A stretch of DNA of 64,000 bases from Lytechinus variegatus (GCF_018143015.1 NC_054741.1:17289236-17353235), one strand, 5' to 3'; numbered from the stretch's first letter, positions 1 through 12,965 are shown. Notes: a model not told the origin generated them from the letters alone. Numbers and translations: made by a program.

Positions 1-2660
1 CGGTCCAGACGCGTGTTTTCAGTTATTCCCAAAGCGATTAATTTCATAATTATGTTAAAAATATCATAATTTGTAGAACCGGGATAAACAAAAATAAACT
101 TTGGTACAAATAAAATTACCGCACATCAATCAATATTTTCGTTTTGTTTTGTCTCCTTCACATTTAAAAACACTTCATTTTTATTACAATGTAACCACCC
201 CCCCCCCCATACACAAGCTTAAAAAAACTGATTTCTCCTCTTCATCCTCTCCACTAATGAGGAGGGGGTGCCCAATCAGCAACTTTAATATTACATTAAG
301 GTATTCTCTGCAAACAAAGTACATTTTACAAAGAAAAGGATTGGGGGAGATTTTGGATTGATACTGTGCAAGGTAAATCGGAAATCGGTTAGTTGATCCC
401 CCTTTTTTCGATTATTTTGGCATTACATTATTATGTCTTCAATGACACCGTTATATTGATTTTAAATGCTTTCCAGTGTAATTAAAAACCTTCGTATTTG
501 ATTTAACCGCATTGAAGTTAAGCAGGATGAAACCAAAGGGTTTTTTCGTGTGACAAGCAGACCTGAAAATCCACCTCGGTCAACGCCCCTTTTTCATTCA
601 AGTGGAATTTTGTCTCACTTTCGTTCTGTTATTTATTAGGGATGCAGGATGTGGAGGTGGCGCCCCAATAATGTTTTTATCGATATCACTTTGTATTGTT
701 CACTTTGAATGGAAATGAAATAGATAGTCGATTTGAATTGAATATAATAATTCAAAATTCGAGTTTCTTCCCATCACCCGCCTCAAAACCCACTTGTAAA
801 TGAAACAGAAACAACTCACGTCATAATGGATTACATCCCCATTGCAAATTTAAACAGTAAAAATTCGCAATCTCATCCTATATCTTTTCCTACTCGGCAC
901 TGCACTCTCTCGTATATTGACAAATACAATTTTTCTTATGACTAAAAATATATTCTGTTACGGAGATATAATAAAGGGTGGTTCGCCCCTCTCATGTCAA
1001 AATTTTTAGTGCTCTGTTATTTTGTAAAATTAGGACTTAGAATTTTAGGATAGATTCAAGACCGCCACCCCTTTACCTAAATATAGACATAAGCGACCAT
1101 TTTTTAAATATTAAAATATAAAAAAAAGACCGGGCAAAATCCATTTTGAAACCCTTCTTATATACCCACATGGGTCCCGTAGAAAAAAAAATATGCACTC
1201 AAACTTTGTTAAATAATCCATTGCTAAATGATATTACGCTCTGAAAACTGGAAAATATCAAAAGAAATTTCAATACATTTTGCTTAAAGATAAATGAAGA
1301 GATGAATGAAGTGCATGACTAGTTCCACAAATATATATATATTTTTTAAGTCCGAGATGAAAATAAAGTATTAAAATGATGAAATATTAAAATAACTTAA
1401 TCAGTTCATGAGGGATAAAATGAAGGGATTTCTCGTTTTGTCATTTCAGTTTTCTAAAAAGGCGATGAATAAAAAAAATGAGAAGGAAGAAAGACGAAAA
1501 CAAGAAAAATGAAGAGGAAGAGAAGGAGGAGGATGGGGAGGAGGGGAAGAAAAGGGATGATTTCGGCTTTATAATATTCATATTGGGGTTCTTTCGCGAC
1601 CATTTCGATTACTCAATGGTCAAAATCGGGGCTATTTTTAACTAACCTATGAATTTATATGAATATATCAATATTTTCTGGTACAGTATATCATGGACCT
1701 ACTTGCTTCATAAATCCAACAGATACAACCGTGATCATTCCAGATGGGCGAAACTTCTGAAGGACGAGGATCATCATGTCGTAACAATAGATCTAGACTA
1801 AACGAACAAAATTAATCGGAATTTCCAGCGCTAATGGCAGAGCATTATCCAAGGCAATCTCTATCTCTTCTAGTGGATCGCCTTTATATCGCATTTTCTC
1901 TCTTCAAACACCATACCCCCCCCCCTCCCCCGGTTTAGATTTTGTTATAAACTCGTCCTTGCCAACTCCACACGACTAATTACGGTCGCAGACGAGAGTC
2001 AATCGATATCACTCACCTGAGATACTAACGACATAATCGATATCAGACTGAGAAGTGTAAATTCGCGGGACAACAAGAGATATAATATCTTCTCCGTTGA
2101 GACGGTGGTTTTCTCGTTTAATTTTTGCTCCGGCGCTTTATGAGGCAAGGTCATTGAGAACACGCCGGTACTATAGGGTTCTCGGATCGATACCATCATA
2201 TTGGCGTCTGTCTGATTACGTCATATTTTAATGATAGCGCGCCTCTTAAAAAAAAGGCGCGCTTTTAGGGGATGGATGCTCAATAACTATGTAAAACGGG
2301 ATTGTAAAAGCGTCGGTTAAAAGAAGCAATATGATATAAAGCAATTACGGAGGTGATAATGAGAACAAATTTCTAGACAATGAAGATGAAAAATATGCAG
2401 CGACAAAGTCAGACGTACATGTAAGGACAGACTGACAGAGAGAGAGGGAGAGGGAGGGGTCATGAGAGGGAGGAACAGATAGAGAGGGAGAGAGAGAAGG
2501 AGGGAGGGATAAAATGTAATGAAAGAAGTATCATATGTTCATTTTCCCTTATGTGTATAGGGTCGTATGTCTACATCTTATGAAGATATCTATTATAGCG
2601 CCTTAAATCACATAAGGCGACCCCTTCTAAATCCCAACCTGTATGTTTGATAATCTTGAC
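1..2660. other. Intergenic, no gene seen
   Basis: AT-rich DNA with short open frames lacking recognisable domains. It holds purine-rich stretches (about 1490-1560 and 2435-2515, the latter GA/GGGA simple sequence) and C-runs. Nothing here looks like an exon. Confidence 0.6.
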
Positions 2661-2668
2661 TACATTTT

Positions 2669-3316
2669 TTGTACGTAATTTGTTTGTGTGTATTTTATGC
2701 TTATATCTGTATTTCAAAAGATTCGAAACAAATTATAAATGTTGGAAATGGACATAAAATCAAATACGTAAAGGGAAATACGCGGAATGTTGGTATAATG
2801 AACAAACTTCGACATTTCTTTCCAAAATCAACACTATTTACACTTTATTTCTCACTTATACTTGCGTATTTTAATTATGGAATACTGGCTTGGGGTAACG
2901 CCTACAAGAGTCTCATCGACAAAATGCTTATTCTACAAAAGAAGGTTGTAAGGATTATACACAATGCTCATTTTCGATGTCATACTGATGGTTTGTTCTA
3001 CAAGTCGAATCTCCTCAAATTTCCGGATTTATTTCTTTTTCATACAGGACAATTCATGTACAAACTGAACACAAATAAACTACCAAACATTTTGATGATC
3101 ATGTTTACAAAAAACAATGCTATTCACAATTATCCAACCACACAATCCCGTCGCTTCCACCTTCCACGTATCCGTACTCTCTTCGCACAAAAAACAATTG
3201 CTTTCTATATGGCCCCAAATACTGGAACTCACTCAGCAATGATGACCAGTTTGAACTGTTTTAAGATCAAACTGAAGAAACAAATTCTTGAATCATATAA
3301 AGCAAATTCCGATTGA
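2669..3316 (+). pseudogene. Reverse transcriptase C-terminal fragment
   Basis: 215 codons open; recognisable LINE sequence begins around residue 30. Residues 40-76 carry the pattern VGIMNKLRHFFP, SLILAYFNYGILAWG, and 89-98 LQKKVVRIIH, then IHNYPTTQSRRFHLPRIRT. This is the region after the RT palm that ends non-LTR retrotransposon ORF2 proteins (NYGIxxWG, LQKKxxRxI). The YADD box and fingers are absent, so it is a truncated relic. No stop interrupts it, suggesting fairly recent insertion. A mutated relative lies at 61670-62234. Confidence 0.8.
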
Positions 3317-3975
3317 ACAGTCGATAACCGATCCCTTTTACCCTCCTCTTTCTCCCCCCCCCTCCCTCCCCCTTCCGCTCATTCTCCTTCATCGGTCTTA
3401 TGCCCTTCACCCTTTTCCTTTTTTTTTTGTTACTCCATTTCTCTTCCTCTTTCAACCACATATGTGCACCACCTTGTCCATTTGATTAAATTATTCATCC
3501 ATTATCTCGGTATTTCTTCATCTACCATCACATCAACCTTTCTTCCTCTTTTTTTCTCTCTCTCATTTTCATTTTCATTTATACCTGTACTGACAAATCT
3601 TTGATTAATTCTCTGAGGGGTCCACACCCAACAAGCCCTACTTTTTAGTGGATCCCTCCATTTACTCAACCTTATTTATTGAAAAAAAAGAGTTATAAAG
3701 GTAGCCTTGCAATTATTTGTTCTTTTTTCATTGAGAATGGCATACACTTTGTTCTATTTCCATTGTATATATTGTTATTGTTAATATGATTATCACGTTA
3801 TACAGTGTTCACCATAAAAATTTATTTACTTTTCTTGTATAGTCATATTTCTTGCAATGTATATTCATTTGTATTGATTTGTATATGGTTATCATTTTAT
3901 ATCTGTGCAATTATTTCTTATCTTGTATTGAGTTGAGAAATGAAATAAACTTGAAACTTGTAACTTGAAGGGCTG
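2690..3975 (+). mobile_element. 5'-truncated CR1/Jockey-like LINE, 3' end
   Basis: Contains the C-terminal part of a reverse transcriptase (see the ORF at 2669) followed by a pyrimidine-rich 3' UTR and a terminal simple repeat (AACTTGAAACTTGTAACTTG at about 3950-3969). No endonuclease or RT catalytic part is present. The layout of RT tail, UTR and short tail repeat is typical of CR1-type LINEs. Confidence 0.75.
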
Positions 3976-4276
3976 TGAATCCGTTCAGTGTACTGAAATT
4001 TACTATTGTTATGAGCGTAATTGTGTTCCTGGAAATTAAATCAAATAATTAAATTAAAATTAAATTTAAAAAAGTGAAAACAAAAATATCGAAAGCGCAT
4101 TCAAGTGAAAGAAATATTAATGCAACGCCCTCCCCCCCCCCCTCAATGCATTTTTTTTAACTTATCGTATATAAACTATCAAAATGTGGTAAAAATACAA
4201 ACCACTTTTAAAATGATTTCATTCGGGGAGTTAGTAAATTACCTCCTACAGAGCACGTGGCCCCAAGCATTCCAAC

Positions 4277-4545
4277 AGAATTCAATTCAATTTATTCACA
4301 TCACTTTAAAAAAACGCATCAAAAATATATACCCCGCTTCAAAAACTAATAATAACATACACATAAACACATAAAAGGAAATCAATTAAGATGAAATTAT
4401 TTAGACTTAAGGGGATATAATTAATATTTTCTCCTGAAAGAACTAGTAGTTGATGTTTCTTTGAGGTAATCGGGCAAGAGATTCCAAGATTTTTAAACTG
4501 GCAGTTGTTCTTAAAAAACATAATGATAAAATGTTTCATACATTT
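4277..4545 (-). mobile_element. LINE 3'-end fragment (reverse)
   Basis: Begins with AATTCAATTCAATTTATTCA, the reverse complement of a tail repeat of the AATAAATTGAATTG type, followed by AT-rich UTR-like sequence. Similar tails end the other LINE relics here. The far boundary is approximate. Confidence 0.45.
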
Positions 4546-4679
4546 TGTTGGCGCATCGTGTGTTATATTTATTTATATTGAAAGTATTCATCAAAATAAT
4601 TTGGAAGCAATAATTGCGTAGAGTAAGAAAATATAAAAGATGATTTATAGTCGTACATTACACTCTTAAAAACTGAAGT

Positions 4680-4845
4680 CAACAATTGAAAAGTTGGAGG
4701 AGTGAAAACCATTTCCAAATGTTCTATCCAACTTTGCATAAAGCTGAATCCAACTTTAGTGTTGGGTCGAAACATTTAAAGTGGTACATGCAACATTCAT
4801 AACAGGTTGTCACCCCTCAATGTCCTCCAACCTTTCAATTGTTGA
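4680..4845. repeat. Inverted repeat beside the 53-bp array
   Basis: CAACAATTGAAAAGTTGGAG near 4680 is mirrored by CTCCAACCTTTCAATTGTTG near 4824, forming a stem with about 120 bases between. It directly precedes the 53-bp array and may be one terminus of an element carrying it. Confidence 0.6.
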
Positions 4846-4982
4846 TTGAACATCTCATCCAGTGGAAGAGATGATCAGATGTCATGATCTTGTAACTCGT
4901 CATGTCTACATCTTTAAGAAGAGATGATGAGATGACATGATCATGGACCGAAGATCTTGTCATCTGACCATTTCTTCTAAAA

Positions 4983-5458
4983 GATGTCGACATGACGATA
5001 TCCGGGATCTTGTCATCTGATCATCTCTTCCACTGGATGTCAACATGACGAGATCCGGGATCTTGTCATCTCATCATCTCTTCTAAAAGATGTCAACATG
5101 ATGAGATCCGGGATCTTGTCATCTCATCATCTCTTCTAAAAGATGTTGACATGATGAGATCCGGGATCTTGTCATCTCATCATCTCTTCTAAAAGATGTC
5201 AACATGATGAGATCCGGGATCTTGTCATCTCATCATCTCTTCTAAAAGATGTTGACATGATGAGATCCGGGATCTTGTCATCTCATCATCTCTTCTCAAA
5301 GATGTTGACATGATGAGATTCGGGATCTTGTCATCTCATCATCTCTTCTTAAAGATGTCGACATGATGAGATCCGGGATCTCGTCATCTTATCTTTTGCT
5401 ATCAAGATGTCGACTTCCCGAGATAATTATCTCAACATCTCGGTGGCACTTTTAAGCT
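4983..5458. repeat. 53-bp tandem array with dyad-symmetric monomers
   Basis: Units begin GATGTCAACATG/GATGTTGACATG at 4983, 5036, 5089, 5142, 5195, 5248, 5301, 5354 and 5406, an exact 53-bp period except the last (52). Each monomer contains AGATCCGGGATCT and pairs GATGAGAT with CATCTCATC, so each can fold on itself. Degenerate related text runs upstream to about 4850. The first and last copies are the most diverged, as expected for a homogenised array. Confidence 0.95.
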
Positions 5459-5459
5459 T

Positions 5460-6290
5460 CCATAGTATTTATATCATAAATAGTTAAATCATATATAGCT
5501 TTAGAGGCGTATCCTGATGCCCCGAGTACCTGCCTTCTGGCCTTCTTCCATAATACTTAATTTACATACTGTATTTTACATTAATTTTTTTTTTACTATT
5601 TTCATGTTATTATTGATTTTGTGTATTTTACATGAAAATGGATGGAAAGTCAATCTGAAGAAATATTGTTTTCAATATTTTGAATAAAAGTTGAAAATAA
5701 TTGGCATAAGTAATAACTGGGAAGAAAACAAAACTAGTAGAAATAACTAGAGAGAACATGAAAGACAGGTAGGGGCAGTTTCAATTCGGTGTTTAATCCC
5801 CCCCCCCCCCGTGACAGCGGTGCTTAATGGGCGACATTGTTGAATGACGCAGTCCAAACTCTCCCAATTTCACTCCCTTAACAGTCTCATAGTGACAACT
5901 TATTACCATCCTAATCTTCATAGATACATGTACTTATAGTGTTAGATCCAACATATGAAAATGAAAATCTACTATTTTGAAGAAGAAAGAAAGTAGCACC
6001 TTAAAGCCCTTTTGAATATTGATTTTAAGGTTTATCCTTAAGGGTGTATTGATACACTGACAGTTTGCAGGTTAAGTAGAAATTGAATATTCTTCTTTGT
6101 AGTATTATTTTGACTAGGAAGACACCTGCATCATGCGTTTATCAGTGAGTCATCAAGGATTATACCAAATTACTTTCTTTTGAAGCAAATACACCTCAAA
6201 TCCTCAACTACTTCACTCTGGCCACGTTAATTACTAACCCACGAGGTAATATTTTGAGTAGTGTAGTCTTGTACCCACATGGATGATAGC
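5460..6290. other. Intergenic, no gene seen
   Basis: AT-rich sequence with a C-run near 5799; no convincing exon or repeat boundary noticed. Confidence 0.5.
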
Positions 6291-6294
6291 ACCC

Positions 6295-6445
6295 TAATTC
6301 ATTTTCATTTTCATTTATTATTTCTGCAACTTTTCAACTACAAAATAACCAAGAAAATACATAGTACATAACAAAATTTAAAAAAATAAAAAAAATATGA
6401 ATAAGGTTGTATTTTATATATCATAACATTTAAGAAGGTTTTAAT
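6295..6445 (-). mobile_element. LINE 3'-tail fragment (reverse)
   Basis: TTCATTTTCATTTTCATTTA at the left is the reverse complement of a TAAATGAAAATGAA tail repeat, followed by AT-rich UTR-like sequence. Only a short 3' end is present. Confidence 0.4.
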
Positions 6446-6894
6446 TTGATAAGGGTATTACGTAGAGTTAAACGACCATTATTTTGTTTGCTCTACTTTC
6501 TCCCTTTTCTTCTTCTTCTCCTTTCATTCTTGTTGTCCTTTAGTATTATTTTAGCATGTCTGAAAACTTATAGGGGCGGTCGCTTTTCACCCCCCCCCCC
6601 CCGATTTGTGGAGCCTACCAATGAAAGTGGAACATCGGAAAGCGGGGAGAATTGACAAAACTGATGGAATGTGGAATAAGGGATATGGTGACCTATATAC
6701 ACTTATTATAAAGGTCCAGATCATCGTCTGATCTGACTTGATCTATATATAACATTATCGACACCATTATACGAGTGAAATAATGTTGTTGTTCTCTGTC
6801 CGATCGATAAGATAACCTCCCATGTCCATTTTACTCTAAAAGAGGATTAGACCGTGAAGGATAACTACTGAATGACGATAAGCTTTCCTTTCTA

Positions 6895-7075
6895 CTCTGT
6901 GTGTGTGTATATTTGAGCTTTGTCAGACGTGGGACCGACCTTTAACGTCACCATCCGAAAGACGTGACCAGGACTCGAACCTAGAAACTCTCCATCAATT
7001 TGCAACTTCCCCACAACTTGGATTACAGGCGCGCGCCACAACGCACATCCCACAATCCTACTGGATTGTGGGGGT
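6895..7075 (-). mobile_element. SINE with tRNA-like B box and Alu/7SL-like text
   Basis: On the minus strand, 7039-7020 reads GTGGCGCGCGCCTGTAATCC, strikingly like the 5' domain of 7SL/Alu RNA. It is followed by TAGGTTCGAGTCC, a perfect pol III B box (GGTTCGANTCC), then GGACGTTAAA-like text and an ACACACACAC end. A pol III-derived SINE is the simplest reading; a chimeric 7SL/tRNA head is possible. Ends are approximate. Confidence 0.55.
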
Positions 7076-7239
7076 GTTTTTAAAAGGAGGGGAAAAAATA
7101 AAAAAAGTTGGAAGGGATGGGGGAAGAAATTGGGACCCCCCCCCCCAGCTCCCTCTAGCTTTCTCTGTCTTGCCTTTTCACTATCATTTTAATAGCACAA
7201 ACCAAACAAAATTAGATCAAACAAACTAACAAAGAAAAC

Positions 7240-9195
7240 CAACCAAACTATGAAATTGATAACGACCGAAGGTAAGTTTTAAACATTTCGAGACGGAATT
7301 TTTAGCTGATTATCAGATGTCAGGCATTCCACATCACGAAGATTACGGAAGTTGAGTTTATTTTAACCGACTAAAAAAAGTGAATGGACGATAACAAATC
7401 GATTATCGAATCCGCTAAGGTCAAAATCACCAATATGTGTTTGAGATATGTACTGAAAGCAATGAGGCCACGTATGTCTTTATTTTAGGGGGTCAGGACG
7501 TACAAATTAGTGAGTTGCGAAAGTGAGATTTGCATGAAGCTATTACAGAAAAAAAAATGAAGATAAAAAGAAATATCCGTAGCCCATTTCTTCTCCAATC
7601 GAACGCCTTCTTCAAAGTGAGTTTTACGTGTGAAACAGCTCTTTGATGGTGAAAGCGGGTCAAGTGTTTTCTCATCTGTGGTGTTATTGTATCATCGATG
7701 CTGAAAAGTGACGAAAATTGAACGATAAGTGATATTCAATGGTCGAAATCTTGAAGGTGTATTTTAGGGGTGTTTGGCATGATCGTATTGTCTACGTATG
7801 CTGTGTTGTGGTGCAGAGGCTGGATCGCCATCGGGGGGGGGGGGCGTCACTGTGATTTTTTCGAATGATTGGAAGAGGAAGGGGGGAGAAAAAGGAAGTA
7901 AATGAAGAAAGAAAAACCAATGAAAAATCCTCCTTTGTTGTGGACTGCTATTGCTATACTTTTGTTTTAATGTATTTCAGAACTTAGCCTATATGTGTTC
8001 ATTTAAGAGTGTTTATGTTCATTTTATGTTCATTAATGTGTACACGTACACATTCATTGCTTCATGCATAGTGCCTCTATTGAAAATGCTGAAAGGGCAC
8101 ATAATTATTATATATCATTTAACTGATTTTTTTTTCACTTTCTGCCCACCCAAGCTCCTTGGCGTAACCCTTTTTACATCTCAGTGCGTAGAAACTGATG
8201 CCTTACCGAGGATAGGGGTCTACCCTCTTCTAAACCTTCTCCTTGCCCCCCCCCCTCCGAAGATATGTCAAAGTGATCAGTTGGTTTGTAATATGTTATT
8301 ATATTCCATAAATCATTTTCCTGATTATAGTCAATCTCAATCTTAATAAGTGTGATTGTACAAGAAAGAAATAGTTCCCAGTCTTATGAAATAAACCTAT
8401 GTATATGGGCCGCTCTAAAAACACAAAAGAAGAGGGTAAAAATGACAGTGTTTTCCACCCTTATAATGTTGTCACTCCTCAGGACTTTTGAAGGGTAATA
8501 TACCTTTTTTACCCTTTCATATTTTAGCCGAAGTGCAGGCCTAATATTTCATCAATAATGGGGGTAGCAGAACACTGTGTTAATTTCGTCACTTTGATGT
8601 CCCGCGGTAGGACTTTTTATACTTAAAATTACCGCCGTTTTCAAAATTTCTCAAATCTTATACCTCCTAATAAAAAATGTTCTTAATCCAAAATAGACAC
8701 TTGCCATTGCGCAACCCCCACCTCCTTGGATTAAAGTAAATGCATTAGTAAAAATGAGTTTGATGGTTCATGGATTAAATTTCCATCCATATTCGAAAAA
8801 GATATTTGGATGAAATCTCTACGCAGACCCCAAGGATCCTCCATTTTCCACATAAAAAAAATAATAAATAATCATCAAATTAGGCCTCCTTTTTTTTACG
8901 AACAGTAAAAACGAAAGTTATTTTGGCGTATTCTGTACTCATCCTTGCCGGCCCTCTGTTCGCCGCGACGCGACGTTGCTATATTTTCACCCCCCGGATA
9001 CGACCTTCTGTCAGTGTGAACGGGGAGAAGGATAAATGGGAGATAAGAGGTGTGGGGATTAAAGTTTGGGTGATGAAAGAAACCGTCTCATTTAACAACT
9101 TTCTCTGTTTATCCTCCCTCAATGACATTCATCTTATTCATCACAACATTTTTTATCGATCTCGTCCAACCTCTGGTTTCATCCGATGTATTGGG
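7240..9195. other. Intergenic, no gene seen
   Basis: No exon-like segment. G-run at about 7836, C-run near 8247, and AT-rich text with short open frames. About 8440-8640 resembles degraded repeat material. Confidence 0.45.
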
Positions 9196-9269
9196 GTTGT
9201 TACCCCTCTGTTTTGTTCACCTGATAATTGTTCTTCTTGTCAGATGTCCTTACGCCAGTTACTACTTCC

Positions 9270-9509
9270 TCTTCAAATTGGTATACGCACTCCGTGTCCG
9301 TCATTGATCCTGTTTGCTGAATCACAATGATCAAGTCTGGCGTTGTCACCTTGAAGATTCTTGCTTTGTTTCGTTTCATTTTCTTCTTCCCAATCGCTTT
9401 CGTTTTCTTTGAAGAAAGCAAATAATATGCCGAGGATGAAAGTTACGACACAAACGATCATTTCCGAGGCGATCTGGGGCCTGCTTTTTCTAAAAAAGAG
9501 AAAGTAAAC
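9270..9509 (-). CDS. Candidate exon, single membrane segment, unknown product
   Basis: On the minus strand the pyrimidine-rich TTTACTTTCTCTTTTTTAG (ending 9490) is a strong splice acceptor. Just after it an open frame reads RKSRPQIASE then MIVCVVTFILGILFAFF, one hydrophobic helix, then acidic KENESDWEEENETKQSKNLQ, and stops at about 9273. An overlapping frame (about 9421-9200) stays open and reads VTTPDLIIVIQQTGSMTDTE with codon-like composition, which could mean a frameshifted relic or alternative joining. I found no partner exon with matching phase (a 26-bp open piece near 9640 does not fit). Could be a stray exon of an unseen gene, or chance. Confidence 0.25.
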
Positions 9510-9514
9510 GCAAC

Positions 9515-11325
9515 TCTATAAAAAGATGGGGCGCAATTTTGATTTTCAATCGATGAAATGCGCGTTTTCGGGACTTGAGCTAGTTTTTTTTTTATTGCAA
9601 CTCACTTTTATTCTGCATAAACTCCATCCTTACCTTCCTCGTGATTCAATAGATCAACACTGTTAAATTATGAGATCAGAAGAATACAGAAAAACACAAT
9701 AATATTCTTTCATATATAGGAAACGTTTAAACTAAATCATAACTTTAAAAAAGTATGTGATATTTGCATGCCCACATTCAGAAAAGACCTACTTTAAAAT
9801 ACCACTGGCTTCATACGATTATAAATGTGTAGCGATACTCTGGGAAACGCGAAAGTTTTTCATTAGGAATAAGATAATAATTCATTTACAATCACAATAG
9901 GGAAAACAATTATTTTCATTGATCTTACCCTTATAATGAACACCCTAACGCTCTCGACTTATATGGCTTGTTCTATATGATCGGGGAGATTTAAATCTGT
10001 CTAGACATGTTATTTTCTGAGCCATTACACACAATTTATGTACATAGACACCGTGACATGCTGTACCGTAGATATGTCTTCTTATGGGGGGGGTATTCAT
10101 AAAGGGCAACGCGATGATATTTACATTAATTGTGTTATGCATATGCGGGTGAGTGTGTAGGTAAGTGTTGGTGGGGGTAAAGGAATACATATGTATATGT
10201 ATTTTTGTAGTTTCTTTTTGATATAAGTAAATGAAGATTTGTAAATTTTGTTGTAATTATCTACCTTAAGTTTATGTAAATTGTTGAATGAAATCCTTAA
10301 TAAGAACATGTTGAAAAAGTCGGTGTGTGCAGTTACGTCATGCGCTTAATATTTTTGAGGTCTGCAGAATAGGCCGTCATCATCATCATCCAGCCCAAAC
10401 GCTCACGATGGCGGTCTCTTGCATTCCTTTTAAAAATCATTATTTTTGTAAAATGAATAATACATCTCCTTGATATTTATTTTCATTGCCTATATACTAC
10501 TGCTATTACTAAAGTTTTGTTATATTTTATCTTTGTATATTGTAGATTTTGAAATTCTGATACTAATGCGAATGCAGATATAAAATCAAATGAAATACAA
10601 ATGGCATTTGGGGCAAAATTTTCTTTAAAATTGCAAGCGAGCAAAGAACACAAGCAATAATGTTTTCCTTTTCACAATTACAGATTAATGTTTGTGATAG
10701 ATTTTTTTATAATGATATCATATTTTACCGTTGTTTTGCTTTTTTCAATCTCTTGTCTTTTATCTATTTCTAATTTATCATTATTATAATGATATTGTTT
10801 TTTTTTTTTGGGGGGGTACTCTCAAAGCCCCAATGTTTACGTCAATGTATTTGTGTGTATATACATGTAGGCATATGCGAGTGCCTTATCTTTTTCAAAA
10901 CTGAATATAGAGATTGATAGGAGCGAATAAGAATAAAAAATATAATTTTCTGACTTGATTTCATCGTGTAATATCCACACTCAGTATACTAACAATAATT
11001 TATTAGTTTATATAATTTGAAGAATATCATGCAAAATTTTAATATATATTTCACCTTGAAACCTGGGAGCGTTGATTATATGCTGCATCCCCCACCCGGA
11101 AATTTCGGGGATGCAACCTCCAACCCACCCATCCCCTTTCACCCTCTCTATACGCCCCTTGTGACAAGGACTTCGTTATTGACGATGGGGTACTCAGACA
11201 TGAAACCCCGCCCCTAATCGCTTCCCTTGTTCACCCCGCCCACACAAACTCTCTCTCTTCTCCACTCTCCCCATTTGTTCACTCCTACGTTCTCCCGTGA
11301 CTCTCTCTTCTCAATCCAACCAGGG
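9515..11325. other. Intergenic, repeat fragments only
   Basis: AT-rich. 10370-10460 (CATCATCATCATCC ... GATGGCGGTCTC) is related in reverse orientation to 16835-16890 (GAGACCGCCATC ... GATGGCGGCC), so both are fragments of one repeat. CACA-like run near 10145-10190, G-runs near 10086 and 10811. No exon recognised. Confidence 0.5.
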
Positions 11326-11330
11326 GCGGA

Positions 11331-11531
11331 TCCAGGATTTTTCGAAAGGGGGGGGGGCACATTTACCCGAGGAAGAATTTGACACACCCCCCAAAAGGGG
11401 GGGGTATTCACTTTCAAAAGGGGGCACACTTCTGTTTTAACGGCATTTTTAATTCACACATTTTAATTGTGCCTCTCAAAGGGGGGGGGGGCACGGGCCA
11501 GCTGTGTCCCCGCCCCTTGGATCTGCCAGTG
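11331..11531. mobile_element. hAT-like MITE, G/C-run type
   Basis: Starts CAGGGGCGGATCCAGG and ends with the complement of CACTGGCAGATCCAAGG. Outside lie AATCCAAC (left) and GTCCCAAC (right), a degenerate 8-bp duplication. The inside is mainly G/C runs and CTTTCAAAAGGGGG text. Ends of the CAGxGGCGGATC type with 8-bp duplications point to hAT. Confidence 0.65.
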
Positions 11532-11534
11532 GTC

Positions 11535-12960
11535 CCAACCCCTCGAACCCCTCTCTCTATCCATCCCACACCCCTTGTTTCTGAACCCCTCCCATCCTAT
11601 CAACCTTGATCCACCCCATTCTCGATAATTTCAAGTTCTCCCACGCCCAACCTCCCTATCCTTGGAAGTATATTCCAAAATAATCTACAAAATAAATACT
11701 AATGGGGAATATATTCAATGATTGAGCTCGGCAGCAACCGTGTAATTGGACAACCCTTTCTTTCAAATCGCACAGACAAATTATTAATGATGGTCATTCA
11801 GGTGTGGCACATTCAAGGTAGTACTGAACGATCAATACATATAATTTTCATTATTTTTAGTATGCTTTATCCTTCCAGGTATATTCAGGAAACTTCTGTA
11901 ATTGTTTTGATGTATGACTATAATTATGTTTGCAAACAGAGGCGTATACACGCCAAAAATTGAGGGGCAGACACAGGGCAAGGGACACATTTTCCAAAAA
12001 GCCGCGAGTGAGCAAAGCGAGCGAGCAAAAACCGTGACGTTTGTAACAAAATACCCACTTTTTTGATAGATTTTGAAATAATATTTAGGAAACAATATAT
12101 TTCACATCTTTATTGGCATTTCATTTAACTAAATGACATTGTGATTATTCATATACACAATTTATTAAATTTTCTTTTCTTGTCATTTCTTTTAGCTGAA
12201 TGACATTGTGATCATTCATGTACACATTTATGAAAATTGATGAATAATGCATAAAGAAAGACATTTGAAGGGTGTGTCATATTAAGCCATAGCCAATTAT
12301 CTTAAAAATTATCATATTTATCAACAAAATAATTAAATAGATTGATCGATTTGCAGATCATGAGTAGAAAATTGTGCAATTTATGCTAATCATGCTTAAA
12401 TATCTGAATTCATTAATTCCGGCCAGATATCTCTAATGGGTGGGGGGGGGGGTTAAAGAAAGGAAATGAAAAGAAATCATTGAAGTGCCAAAATGAAGCA
12501 AGATTTCGGCCAGAATTTTTTTTCTCTCATAATCATGTTCCCGTTTTCGCTTTAGTATTTATGTTTAAAAATGCCCCATCTGATGATTCTGTTGAGTTTT
12601 TCACTATTATACATCTTTATGCTCTAACTTTACGAATCGTTTTGATTTTAGTCTAGGTGTTCCCATGTAATGGACTTCTTCCTTCAACATCAAACAAATG
12701 ACACTTGTTGGAAAGTGCGTATGGGTTTCTATATGAAGGTAAATGGCCGATCAAATCGCTTGACATTTCAATGTAGCTTTACCATTTCATGTCTGGCTCT
12801 GAAAAAAAAGAATGATCTCGTGTCATCAAACCCTTGATGGAGATATGGAGAGGGCGAAAGGAATAACAATTGAAAGGGTCTGGAAAGAAAAAGTGAAAGA
12901 AAGAAAGAAAGAAAGAGAGATTTATAAAGAGAGACAGGAAGACATATGGGGGAGAGTGTT
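11535..12960. other. Intergenic, repeat fragments only
   Basis: Contains GGCGTATACACGCC near 11941 and GAGTGAGCAAAGCGAGCGAG at about 12005, the same word style as the transposons at 27.5 and 57 kb. TGAATGACATTGTGATCATTCA text is repeated near 12130 and 12198. No exon found. Confidence 0.5.
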
Positions 12961-12965
12961 AGAGA

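Noticed and set aside
4983..5458. CRISPR-like regular array
   Set aside because: Units are contiguous 53-bp copies with no unique spacers, in animal DNA.
8923..9330. 135-codon plus-strand frame
   Set aside because: Begins with TTG, no family resemblance, overlaps the opposite-strand exon candidate.
9635..9662. 26-bp mini-exon upstream of the 9.4-kb candidate
   Set aside because: Its only open frame does not match the phase required by the next segment.
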